Shown here: piece after piece, positions 47,238 to 55,598 of the stretch
Layout of the letters: each line of letters begins with the position of its first letter
Position numbering within the stretch: the stretch's first letter is position 1
From: JAMZMI01 sp964353015
GTDB lineage: Bacteria > Bacteroidota > Bacteroidia > Cytophagales > Cyclobacteriaceae
NCBI GenBank assembly: GCA_964353015.1
Contig: CAYGUA010000004.1
Span: 124,001-188,000 of the forward strand
DNA length: 64,000 bases
Direction of reading: 5' to 3'
Translations under genes and position numbers: made by a program
Notes under the pieces: model-generated
Databases searched by the model: none
What the model was told of the DNA's origin: nothing
Seen by the model: the letters and a program-made list of their open reading frames with translations, nothing else

Positions 47238-49070
47238 ATGAAGATTGACTTCAAATTTTTAATATCCTTTGTTTTAATTCTTTACATTTCCCAGCTGCAG
47301 GCGCAGGAAGTTAAATATTCTGGTGAAACACTTTCCAATATAGATTATCATCATGGCCAGCTTCAGCCAGCCATTGGAGTGCATAATATTCAGGTGATGA
47401 GAGCCAATCGTGATTACCCGGATAGTGCCGATGGCTTTGGTTGGACCTATAACCATGCTCCAAATTTGGCCTACTGGAATGGCCGATTTTTCCTCCAATA
47501 TCTAGCAAATCCAATCGGAGAGCACATACCACCAGGAAAAACGTTTTTAATTACTTCAGCTGATGGCTATGATTGGAGTTTTCCAAAAGTGCTTTTTCCA
47601 AATTATAAAATCCCAGATGGTTATGAAAAAGAAGGCGAGCCACAAATAGCTAGTGATCTTTATGCTGTGATGCACCAGCGAATGGGATTCTATGTCAGTG
47701 CCGATGATCGGCTACTTACATTGGCATATTATGGTATTTCAATGAATAAAAAAGATGGCCCGAATGATGGGAATGGCATAGGTAGAGTTGTTCGCGAAAT
47801 TTATAAGGATGGCACCTATGGTCCTATTTATTTTATTAGATACAATCATGATTGGAATGAGAAAAACACAACGTATCCCTTCTATAAAAAATCAAAAGAC
47901 AAGGGGTTTGTAAAAGCCTGTGATGAGTTGTTGACTAATCCGCTTATGATGCAACAATGGGTGGAAGAAGCCGATCGTGATGATTCTTTGATCCCAATGA
48001 AAAAACAATTCAAGGCATTAAGCTATTATCATTTGGATAATGGAAATGTGGTTGGTCTCTGGAAAAACGGATTGAGTGCGATCAGTACTGATGAAGGAAA
48101 ATCATGGCCAAGACCAGAGAGAGCACCAGGATTTGTAAATAAGAATGCAAAAATTTGGGGGCAAAAAACCTCAGATGGAAAATTCGCAACTGTTTATAAT
48201 CCATCCGAATTCCGATGGCCATTGGCTGTTTCGGTAAGTGAAGATGGACTTGAATATACCAATTTGTTATTGGTCAATGGAGAAATATCCACAATGCGCT
48301 ATGGTGGGAATTACAAATCATATGGCCCACAATATGTGCATGGAATTCAGGAAGGCAATGGATCCCCTGAAGATGGGAAAATGTGGGTGAGCTACAGCAT
48401 GAACAAAGAAGATATATGGATTTCTGGTATTCCTGTTCCAATTAGATCATCGACTTCAACTCATGTAAATGATGATTTTAATTCAATTACTACGATCAAT
48501 CAACTTTCAGAATACAATATTTTCAGCCCTCTTTGGGCATCTATAGGAATTTCCAATTTACTTGATGGACAAAAGGCAGTAAGCCTCAGAGATAAAGATC
48601 CTTATGATTATGCTACGCTAACGCGTGTTTTACCTTCTTCAAAGCAGCTTACCGTAGAAATGGAAATTATACCCGCACAGAATGACCATGGATTATTGCA
48701 TATTGAACTTCAGGATGCAAAAGGAAGTCCTGCTGTCAGATTGATTTTTGATGATGATGGAATATTGAAATACAAGGATGGTTATCGGAATTCGGGTATA
48801 ATTGAATACGAAGCTGGAAAATCTTATGCAATCAAAATGGTTTTGAATGTGAAGACCAGATCATATGATTTGATCGTGAATGATGTGAAAAAGGAGGGAA
48901 GAATCTTCTTTGCACCTGTTCATGAAATAGAAAGAATCGTATTTAGAACAGGTGAAGTTCGGCGATTCCCAGATCCTGACACACCAACTGATCAGAATTA
49001 TGATCTTCCTAATGCAGGTTTACCGGTAGAGGAAGCAGTTTTTAACCTAGAGTCACTGCGGACTAATTAG
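47238..49070 (+). CDS. GH143-like protein (proposed DHA hydrolase)
   Basis: 610 residues; signal peptide ending LQAQ. A propeller-like region (about 30-420: NHAPNLAYWNGRFFLQY, SADGYDWSFPKVLFP, LSAISTDEGKSWPRPE) is followed by a concanavalin-like beta-sandwich (about 430-600). In Bacteroides thetaiotaomicron, from memory, BT1020 joins an N-terminal GH143 domain that removes DHA from the RG-II backbone to a C-terminal GH142 domain. This protein and the separate GH142-like protein at 50132 together add up to about the BT1020 length. I therefore propose GH143. A generic GH43- or sialidase-like propeller is the alternative. Confidence 0.6.
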   Translation: MKIDFKFLISFVLILYISQLQAQEVKYSGETLSNIDYHHGQLQPAIGVHNIQVMRANRDYPDSADGFGWTYNHAPNLAYWNGRFFLQYLANPIGEHIPPGKTFLITSADGYDWSFPKVLFPNYKIPDGYEKEGEPQIASDLYAVMHQRMGFYVSADDRLLTLAYYGISMNKKDGPNDGNGIGRVVREIYKDGTYGPIYFIRYNHDWNEKNTTYPFYKKSKDKGFVKACDELLTNPLMMQQWVEEADRDDSLIPMKKQFKALSYYHLDNGNVVGLWKNGLSAISTDEGKSWPRPERAPGFVNKNAKIWGQKTSDGKFATVYNPSEFRWPLAVSVSEDGLEYTNLLLVNGEISTMRYGGNYKSYGPQYVHGIQEGNGSPEDGKMWVSYSMNKEDIWISGIPVPIRSSTSTHVNDDFNSITTINQLSEYNIFSPLWASIGISNLLDGQKAVSLRDKDPYDYATLTRVLPSSKQLTVEMEIIPAQNDHGLLHIELQDAKGSPAVRLIFDDDGILKYKDGYRNSGIIEYEAGKSYAIKMVLNVKTRSYDLIVNDVKKEGRIFFAPVHEIERIVFRTGEVRRFPDPDTPTDQNYDLPNAGLPVEEAVFNLESLRTN

Positions 49071-49107
49071 CCTCAAACAATTACTAGTTTTCGTTTGAAT
49101 TATGACT

Positions 49108-49140
49108 GGAAAATATTCCTTAAAAATTGGAATATTTTCC
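49108..49140. promoter_or_regulatory. 12-bp inverted repeat before the toxin-antitoxin genes
   Basis: Arms GGAAAATATTCC (49108-49119) and GGAATATTTTCC (49129-49140) are exact reverse complements around 9 bases and end 40 bp before the antitoxin ATG. They could be the autoregulatory operator of the toxin-antitoxin pair or the terminator of the preceding operon. The lack of a T-run after it favours an operator. Confidence 0.5.
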
Positions 49141-49180
49141 TAAAATTAATAAATTGCTATTGATTCAAAGGAATACAAAG

Positions 49181-49603
49181 ATGAAAGTAGAAGAGCCTGC
49201 GGTAATATATGGAAGATACGAGTCCGTATTGTATGATGTCAGTCATATGGTTTTTGCCGCTCAAAAAGGTATCGGAGCTTCTATTTTTGATGATGTAGTC
49301 AATCTCTACGGTCATCTCAATTATATGGCAGAGGTCATAGATCTAAACCTAAAGACCATCCAAAAATACAAGAATCAAAACATCAAGTTTAGTCCTGCAC
49401 GTAGTGAGCTCATGCTCAAGTTGGTTGCTTTATACCATAAAGGAGAGCAGGTTTTTGGGGTGCGTGATGCCTTCCTTAATTGGCTCGCAAAACCCGCATA
49501 CGGTATTGATAATCGAATTCCATTTGACCTAATTAAAACTTCCGATGGTATTACACTTGTTGATGAAGAGCTTGATCGGATTCAGTATGGTGATACCGCA
49601 TGA
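49181..49603 (+). CDS. Xre/MbcA/ParS-type antitoxin (DUF2384)
   Basis: 140 residues from ATG 49181; an upstream TTG at 49127 lies inside the inverted repeat and is unlikely. A weak AAAGGAA precedes the ATG. The helical N-terminal part (about 15-90) resembles the Xre-type DNA-binding region, and the C-terminus has the toxin-binding DUF2384 block (GVRDAFLNWLAKPAYGIDN, PFDLIKTSDG, VDEELDRIQYG). It neutralises the RES toxin encoded next and probably represses the pair. The genes overlap by 4 bp (ATGA). Confidence 0.88.
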   Translation: MKVEEPAVIYGRYESVLYDVSHMVFAAQKGIGASIFDDVVNLYGHLNYMAEVIDLNLKTIQKYKNQNIKFSPARSELMLKLVALYHKGEQVFGVRDAFLNWLAKPAYGIDNRIPFDLIKTSDGITLVDEELDRIQYGDTA

Positions 49604-50046
49604 GGGTTTATAGAATCACATTGGAGCCTTTTAGTCACAGGTTTTATGCTTCCGGCCAACGCGCACGTTGGAATTCTAAAGGGACATTTGTCATTTATAC
49701 AGCATCAAACAGGTCATTGGCTTGTCTGGAGAATGTCGTCCATAGAGGTGGTGAAGGTTTGAATGCCGTTTTTAGAACCATGATCATTGAGATACCGAAT
49801 AACCTTGATATTGAGGTGATAGAGCAAGATTCTTTACCTGTTGGTTGGCAGGATTTCACGATGCAAAATTGGAGCAGGAGGATAGGTGACGAATGGGTGC
49901 GAGCCGAGACATCTCCGATTTTGAAAGTGCCCTCTGCAATCATACCGATGGAACATAATTATCTGATCAATCCAAATCATCCTGATTTCAAATTCATTAA
50001 ATTGATTTCAACTGAAAAATTTGTTTTTGACTCGCGACTTGGTTGA
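49600..50046 (+). CDS. RES domain toxin (NAD-degrading type)
   Basis: 148 residues. The RES fold opens with MRVYRITLEPF, then RARWNSKGTFVIYTASNRSLACLENVVH, which carries the conserved Arg, Tyr and Glu positions, and later SPILKVPSAI and NYLINPNHPDF. RES toxins of Xre-RES pairs break down NAD in the cell. Length is normal and the frame is intact. It overlaps the antitoxin by 4 bp. The pair sits between the GH143-like and GH142-like genes and is the only non-carbohydrate function in this part of the locus. Confidence 0.9.
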   Translation: MRVYRITLEPFSHRFYASGQRARWNSKGTFVIYTASNRSLACLENVVHRGGEGLNAVFRTMIIEIPNNLDIEVIEQDSLPVGWQDFTMQNWSRRIGDEWVRAETSPILKVPSAIIPMEHNYLINPNHPDFKFIKLISTEKFVFDSRLG

Positions 50047-50066
50047 TCAGAGTATTCTAACCCGTA

Positions 50067-50079
50067 AGGACAGGATGGT
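50067..50079 (+). promoter_or_regulatory. Recurring motif AGGACAGGATGGT upstream of the GH142-like gene
   Basis: Identical to 20784-20796 and ending 52 bp before the start codon at 50132. See the related sites at 55535, 58450 and 59685, which lie at similar distances. Confidence 0.3.
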
Positions 50080-50131
50080 AATTATTCTTAATTAGATCAC
50101 TTTTACTATCAGATGCCATTAAATAAACTGA

Positions 50132-51676
50132 ATGCACTATTTACCTAACAAGCTAATTCTACTTCCTTTCTTATTGATTATAACCTTTTTTGTCAGCTGT
50201 GATAATCAAGATCAAACTTTGCTGAAGGCCGAAGATTACAAGCATTACGTTGATCTTTTCAATAATATGGAAGATGAAAATATCATCCAGGCTATTCCCA
50301 ATGATTCGGCTTGGAATTGGATAAAGGCTAATGTTCCGTTATTCGAATGCCCTCAGCAAAACTTTGAAGAGATATATTATTACCGATGGTGGACTTTGCG
50401 AAAGCACATTGTAGCTACACCAGTCGGATATGCCATGACTGAATTTCTTGTACAGCGTTCTTATGCTGATAAATACAATTTAATCAGTTGTGCTTTGGGG
50501 CATCACATCGCTGAGTCACGATGGTTGCAAGATGAAAAATATATTGAAGATTACATTCATGTTTGGTACAGAGGCAATGAAGGCAAACCAATGAATAAGC
50601 TGACCAAATTCAGCAGCTGGACGCCTTATGCCACATATCAGCGGTTTTTGGTTAATAGCGATACTGCTTACCTCATGGATATGTATCCTGATTTTGAAGC
50701 CGAATATCAACGATGGGAAAAAGATAGACGCCATTCGAATGGGCTGTTCTGGCAAAATGATGTCAAGGATGGGATGGAAGAAATGATAAGTGGCGGACGC
50801 AGAGTCCGGAATGCCAGACCTACTATTAATTCATATATGTATGGCAATGCCCTTGCATTGGCTGAGATGTCAAAAATCGTTGGAGATGACTTAGCATCGA
50901 AGAAGTATTTAGCGAAAGCAGATACGATCAAAAACCTGGTTGATTCTGCCCTTTGGAACCCAGAACTCAACTTTTATGAAACAGTAAAGGAAGACGACAC
51001 ATACGCTGGAGTAAGGGAAGCAATTGGTTATATTCCTTGGTTTTTTGGTTTGCCTGATAATGACAAATCCAAAGCTTGGGAGCAGGTGATGGATGCAGAT
51101 GGGTTTTTGGCACCTTTTGGATTGACTACAGCTGAGCGAAGACATCCTGAGTTTCGGTCGCACGGTTGTTGCAATTGTGAGTGGGATGGAGCTGTTTGGC
51201 CCTTCGCTACTTCACAAACACTTACTGGTATGGCCAATCTCCTGAATAACAATGAGCAAGATGTGGTAAATGATTCTGTATATTTTGATCTTTTGGAAAC
51301 CTATGTTGAGTCACAGTATTATCGAGGGAAACCATACATTGGCGAGTATCTTGATGAAAAAACTGGTTATTGGCTCAAAGGCGATCAGGAGCGAAGCAGA
51401 TATTACAATCACTCAACATTCAATGATCTGATCATCACAGGATTGGTTGGATTGAGACCGAGAGCAGATAATATTGTTGAGGTAAATCCTCTGGTTCCAG
51501 CAGATAAATGGAAATGGTTTGCTCTGGATCAGGTGAACTATCATGGTAAAAAGCTGACCATTCTTTGGGATGAAGATGGGACTAAATATGGTAAAGGAAA
51601 AGGTTTGATGGTTTTTGCAGATGGTTCTTTGATTGCTTCTTCTTCACGTCTAGAAAAAATAACCGGCAAACTTTAA
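50132..51676 (+). CDS. GH142-like glycosidase lipoprotein (proposed beta-L-arabinofuranosidase)
   Basis: 514 residues; lipobox FVSC (Cys23). An (alpha/alpha)6 barrel of the MGH1/GH63-like type is shown by YYYRWWTLRKHI, SRWLQDEKYIEDYIHVWYR, LNFYETVKEDDTYAGVREA and HGCCNCEWDGAVWPFATSQ. GH142 removes L-arabinofuranose in RG-II; in BT1020 (from memory) this domain is fused to GH143. Here it has its own signal and its own gene, separated from the GH143-like gene by the toxin-antitoxin pair. The GH78 gene begins 3 bp downstream. Confidence 0.65.
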   Translation: MHYLPNKLILLPFLLIITFFVSCDNQDQTLLKAEDYKHYVDLFNNMEDENIIQAIPNDSAWNWIKANVPLFECPQQNFEEIYYYRWWTLRKHIVATPVGYAMTEFLVQRSYADKYNLISCALGHHIAESRWLQDEKYIEDYIHVWYRGNEGKPMNKLTKFSSWTPYATYQRFLVNSDTAYLMDMYPDFEAEYQRWEKDRRHSNGLFWQNDVKDGMEEMISGGRRVRNARPTINSYMYGNALALAEMSKIVGDDLASKKYLAKADTIKNLVDSALWNPELNFYETVKEDDTYAGVREAIGYIPWFFGLPDNDKSKAWEQVMDADGFLAPFGLTTAERRHPEFRSHGCCNCEWDGAVWPFATSQTLTGMANLLNNNEQDVVNDSVYFDLLETYVESQYYRGKPYIGEYLDEKTGYWLKGDQERSRYYNHSTFNDLIITGLVGLRPRADNIVEVNPLVPADKWKWFALDQVNYHGKKLTILWDEDGTKYGKGKGLMVFADGSLIASSSRLEKITGKL

Positions 51677-51679
51677 GTT

Positions 51680-54451
51680 ATGAGATCAATAAGATTGATA
51701 GCTTTTGCGGTTTTATTCCTTTTCATAAATGGATGTCAGGAAAGTCAGTCGCCAGAAGCAATAAATCCTGCCATTGCCTTAAAACAACTCAAAACAGAGA
51801 TGCTTTCCAATCCTGAAGGGATTGATGAGGCAGAGCCTCGGTTATATTGGCAAATTGCTTCTGGTGAGCGCAATGTTTATCAAAAAGCCTATCAAATTCT
51901 GGTTGCAAGTTCGGTTGATAAACTCAATCAAGAGGAGGCTGATTTTTGGAACTCGCGCAAGGTCACTTCAAGTGAAAATATCCATATCAAATATCAAGGC
52001 GAAAATTTAGAGAGCAATACCAAATGCTATTGGAAAGTACGTGTTTGGACAAATAAAGGAATGAGTTCATGGAGCGAACCAGCTTACTGGAGCGTTGGTT
52101 TGCTGTACAACAAAGATTGGTGGGGGCGATGGATCGGTTTTGATCGGGCTTTTCCTTGGGAGGAAATTGCTACACGTCCTACGCTTGGTTCAAGATATTT
52201 CCGCAAGGAGTTTCAAACCAAAAAAGAAATCAAATCAGCCACAGCATATATCATAGGACTTGGGCTATATGAATTGCATATCAACGGGCAGAAAGTAGGT
52301 AATGCGGTATTGGCACCTTCGCCAACGGATTATTTCCAGAATGTAAAATACAATGCTTTTGATGTCACCAGTTTATTGAAATCTAATGATCAGAATGCAG
52401 TTGGAGTGACGCTGGGCAATGGACGATATTTTACTATGCGACAGAATTATAAACCCTATAAGATCAAAAATTTTGGGTTTCCAAAGCTACTTTTTCATAT
52501 GGAAATTCAATACCAGGATGGCACCAGAGAGGTGGTTTGGTCTGATGACAAATGGATAGGAACAGCAGATGGACCGATTCGCAACAACAATGAATATGAT
52601 GGCGAGACCTATGATGCTCGAAAGGAATTTACCGGTTGGACAAAAGCTGGTTTTGATGATAAAGATTGGCTCGCTGCGGAATATGTTCAGGAACCAGGGG
52701 GAGCTTATCAGGCGCAGATGAATGCCAATATGAAAGTGATGAAGGAAGTAACGCCTGTCGCAATTACCAAGCACTCATCTGGTGATTACATCCTTGATAT
52801 GGGTCAAAATATGGTGGGTTGGGTGCAGATGAAAGTCAAAGGTAAAAGGGGTGATCGGGTGACCTTAAAATTTGCTGAATCGCTTGAGGATGATGGTGAT
52901 CTATTCGTTACAAATTTGCGTGATGCTGAAGCTACTGATACCTACATACTAAAAGGCGGAGGAGTGGAAATTTGGGACCCCAAATTCACTTATCATGGAT
53001 TCCGATATGTCAAAATAATGGGTTATTCCGGCGTGCCTTCAACTCAGGATTTTATCGGAAAGATGGTTTATGATGAGATGGAAACCATCGGTAGTTTTGA
53101 TACTTCTGACGAAACGATCAATCAAATTTATAAAAATGCATGGTGGGGAATAGCTGGAAATTACAAAGGCATGCCAGTAGATTGTCCTCAGCGAAATGAA
53201 CGTCAACCGTGGTTGGGAGATCGTGCAGTTGGAGCTTATGGTGAGAGTTTTGTTTTAGATAATACGCGGCTCTATACCAAGTGGCTAGAAGATATTCGAT
53301 ATGCACAAAAGGCGGATGGAAGTATCCCCGACGTGGCACCAGCTTACTGGAATTATTACAGTGACAATATGAGCTGGCCGGGTACTTTGCTTCTGGTTGC
53401 GGACATGATTTATGAACAGACAGGTGATGTCAATGTGATTGAAGTCAATTATGAGGCAATGAAAAAATGGCTGGATTATATGAAGTCCAGATACATGACT
53501 GATGAGTACATCCTGACCAAAGATAGCTATGGCGATTGGTGCGTGCCGCCTGTATCTATTGAAGCTGGAATTGGTCAAAATGCAGATGTAAAACGCCCAA
53601 GTGTGCTCATCTCCACTGCCTATTATTTTCACTTCATGAATATGATGATCAAATTTGCTAAACTCACTGAGCGACAAGAAGATATAACTTCGTATGAGGA
53701 TTTGAAAATCAATCTTAAAAGCGCTTTTAATGAGACCTATTATCATGAAGAAGGTTATTACGGAGACAATAAAATGACCGATAATATCCTGCCTTTATAT
53801 TTTGGATTGGTCGCTTCTGAAAATGAGTCGAAGGTACTTGATAATCTAGTAAAGACAATTGAAGTGGATAATGACGGCCATTTGAGTACAGGTCTGATTG
53901 GAACGCAATGGCTCATGCGCACTTTGACAAAATATGGTCGCTCTGATCTGGCTCTTCGCATTGCAACGAACCGAACTTATCCAAGCTGGGGTTACATGCT
54001 GGAGAATGGAGCCACCACTATCTGGGAACTGTGGCATGGGAATGTTGCCAATCCAAAAATGAATTCGCAGAACCATGTGATGCTACTTGGTGATTTGATT
54101 GTGTGGTACTACGAATCATTGGCTGGAATCAAAGCTGCCGAGTCGGGCTATCGCACCATAGAAATGGCACCTGAATTTGAAACTGGCCTAAATGAAGTCA
54201 ATGCTTCTTATAAATCCATTCAAGGGAAGATCATTAGTCATTGGACAAAATCTGCAGATCAGCTAACCTGGAATATCACCATTCCGGCTAATACAAAAGC
54301 CATGGTTTATTTCCTTGCAGAAAATGAAAACTCAGTCACAGAGAAATCTGAATCTGGGGAATATAAATTTGTTCGCAAAGAGGGTGATAGGTTGGTTTAT
54401 GAAATTAGGTCTGGGGAATATGAGTTTGTAGTGACAGAGGATTCAAAGTGA
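51680..54451 (+). CDS. GH78 alpha-L-rhamnosidase lipoprotein
   Basis: 923 residues; lipobox INGC (Cys19). It has the full GH78 order: Fn3-like domain, jelly-roll (WWGRWIGFDRAFPW onward), DMGQNMVGWVQMKVKGKRGD, (alpha/alpha)6 barrel and C-terminal sandwich. The catalytic block reads DCPQRNERQPWLGD from D501, with N506 in place of the usual Asp and the likely general acid E507 kept. The base is in GATTIWELWHGN. In RG-II this could remove rhamnose from chain C (Rha-Kdo) or chain A, or act on RG-I fragments. It forms an operon with the GH142-like gene (3-bp gap). Confidence 0.9.
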   Translation: MRSIRLIAFAVLFLFINGCQESQSPEAINPAIALKQLKTEMLSNPEGIDEAEPRLYWQIASGERNVYQKAYQILVASSVDKLNQEEADFWNSRKVTSSENIHIKYQGENLESNTKCYWKVRVWTNKGMSSWSEPAYWSVGLLYNKDWWGRWIGFDRAFPWEEIATRPTLGSRYFRKEFQTKKEIKSATAYIIGLGLYELHINGQKVGNAVLAPSPTDYFQNVKYNAFDVTSLLKSNDQNAVGVTLGNGRYFTMRQNYKPYKIKNFGFPKLLFHMEIQYQDGTREVVWSDDKWIGTADGPIRNNNEYDGETYDARKEFTGWTKAGFDDKDWLAAEYVQEPGGAYQAQMNANMKVMKEVTPVAITKHSSGDYILDMGQNMVGWVQMKVKGKRGDRVTLKFAESLEDDGDLFVTNLRDAEATDTYILKGGGVEIWDPKFTYHGFRYVKIMGYSGVPSTQDFIGKMVYDEMETIGSFDTSDETINQIYKNAWWGIAGNYKGMPVDCPQRNERQPWLGDRAVGAYGESFVLDNTRLYTKWLEDIRYAQKADGSIPDVAPAYWNYYSDNMSWPGTLLLVADMIYEQTGDVNVIEVNYEAMKKWLDYMKSRYMTDEYILTKDSYGDWCVPPVSIEAGIGQNADVKRPSVLISTAYYFHFMNMMIKFAKLTERQEDITSYEDLKINLKSAFNETYYHEEGYYGDNKMTDNILPLYFGLVASENESKVLDNLVKTIEVDNDGHLSTGLIGTQWLMRTLTKYGRSDLALRIATNRTYPSWGYMLENGATTIWELWHGNVANPKMNSQNHVMLLGDLIVWYYESLAGIKAAESGYRTIEMAPEFETGLNEVNASYKSIQGKIISHWTKSADQLTWNITIPANTKAMVYFLAENENSVTEKSESGEYKFVRKEGDRLVYEIRSGEYEFVVTEDSK

Positions 54452-54454
54452 TAT

Positions 54455-54474
54455 ACTCAAATTTTTCCTTGAGT
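54455..54474. terminator. Possible short bidirectional hairpin between convergent genes
   Basis: ACTCAA and TTGAGT form a 6-bp stem around ATTTTTCC, between the converging GH78 (plus) and AraC (minus) genes. The stem is short and AT-rich, so terminator activity is uncertain. Confidence 0.3.
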
Positions 54475-54517
54475 CACAGTAATCTCAAACTATCCTTGTT
54501 CCACATTCATACCCCAA

Positions 54518-55441
54518 TCAAATATTTGATTTCCTAAAAGCAGCAGGAGTGATACCCGTTCTTTGTGAGAATGATGAGGTGAAATGTTGGAGCGAGGAAA
54601 AACCACAACTGTATGCAATCTGCGATAAAGATTGTTTCTGATCTATCAACATTTGCTTGGCCTTGTCCAGTTTCAGGTTGATGATGTAGCTATTGGGTGG
54701 ATAGCCAGTTAGTCGCCGAACCTCATCGGTAAATTTGGTTTTGCCCATGCCGCAATGCTGGGCTAGCTCTTCCACAATCCATTTATTATTCAGATTCCCG
54801 ACAATCATTTCTGTCAATGAATGGATGAAAGAATCATCTTCTCTGATCTGCTTTCTTCTGGTTTCAAACAATCTATTGAGTTCGATCAGCATATTTTCGA
54901 TCAGGTTTTTCACTACCATTTCATAGCCTGATTTTTGAAGCGTCAACTCATTCCTCAAATCCACAAAATAGCGTTTCAGGCTTTTAGCATTTCTAATCAC
55001 TATGCCATTTTCCTGGGAGATCACATTTCCAATGTTTTGTTGAAATGCTGTCGGTAACTGAGTCCACTTGCCCAGTTTCAAAGGTTTTAATTCGGTAAAT
55101 TCATTGGGTTTAATTACGATCCAGCTTATTTCTCCAAGATCCATTTTGCCGGAAGGGCTGCCGTTCATTTGCCATGGAGCCGTGATCGAAATGTCGTCTG
55201 GAAAAAGCGCTACTTTCTGATCTTCTATCACCCATTCATATTTTCCGCTATCTATGTAGTGTATCTCAATGCCATCATTGAAATGTGGTTTCATGTTTTC
55301 ATCAAGATTGATCCGGGTAAACTTCATGTGCCCAAATTGCTTGATAAAATGAAGTTGCTTCAAAGGACCGGGTTTGCCTTCATGCCACCAAACTCCGCTT
55401 GTTCCTGGTTTTATGTGATCTTTATTCTCAATCATTTCCAA
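54518..55441 (-). CDS. AraC family transcriptional regulator
   Basis: 307 residues, cytoplasmic. The N-terminal half is a cupin-like sensor (GIEIHYIDSGKYEWVIEDQK). The C-terminus (about 205-307) carries two helix-turn-helix motifs: ELAQHCGMGKTKFTDEVRRL and LSQIAYSCGFSSLQHFTSSF, closing with TGITPAAFRKSN. It is the only transcription factor in the window and is divergent from the GH2 gene at 55599, across 157 bp. It probably senses a sugar released from RG-II and controls the flanking genes, possibly through the palindromic site at 55538-55550. A start at 55435 is also possible. Confidence 0.92.
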   Translation of the reverse strand: MEMIENKDHIKPGTSGVWWHEGKPGPLKQLHFIKQFGHMKFTRINLDENMKPHFNDGIEIHYIDSGKYEWVIEDQKVALFPDDISITAPWQMNGSPSGKMDLGEISWIVIKPNEFTELKPLKLGKWTQLPTAFQQNIGNVISQENGIVIRNAKSLKRYFVDLRNELTLQKSGYEMVVKNLIENMLIELNRLFETRRKQIREDDSFIHSLTEMIVGNLNNKWIVEELAQHCGMGKTKFTDEVRRLTGYPPNSYIINLKLDKAKQMLIDQKQSLSQIAYSCGFSSLQHFTSSFSQRTGITPAAFRKSNI

Positions 55442-55534
55442 GGGAAAAGTTAAATAGGATTTATATAATCGATCAATTTATTTGAAATGGCTAGGAAGAT
55501 GATGTAAAAAAATGAAAGGAGTTATTCTTCGGAA

Positions 55535-55550
55535 ACAGCAGGATACCTGC
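55535..55550 (+). promoter_or_regulatory. Palindromic motif ACAGCAGGATACCTGC before the GH2 gene
   Basis: GCAGG-ATA-CCTGC (55538-55550) is a near-perfect inverted repeat ending 48 bp before the GH2 start. Its first 11 bases (ACAGCAGGATA) recur exactly at 58450-58460. It lies in the AraC/GH2 divergent region, so an AraC-type or partner site is possible. Confidence 0.4.
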
Positions 55551-55598
55551 GCATTTTGAATAGATTAAATTGCCTTAAATATTATCACTCTTTTACGA

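Noticed and set aside
49127..49180. TTG start extending the antitoxin by 18 residues
   Set aside because: The extension reads through the inverted repeat, and the ATG at 49181 gives the normal antitoxin length.
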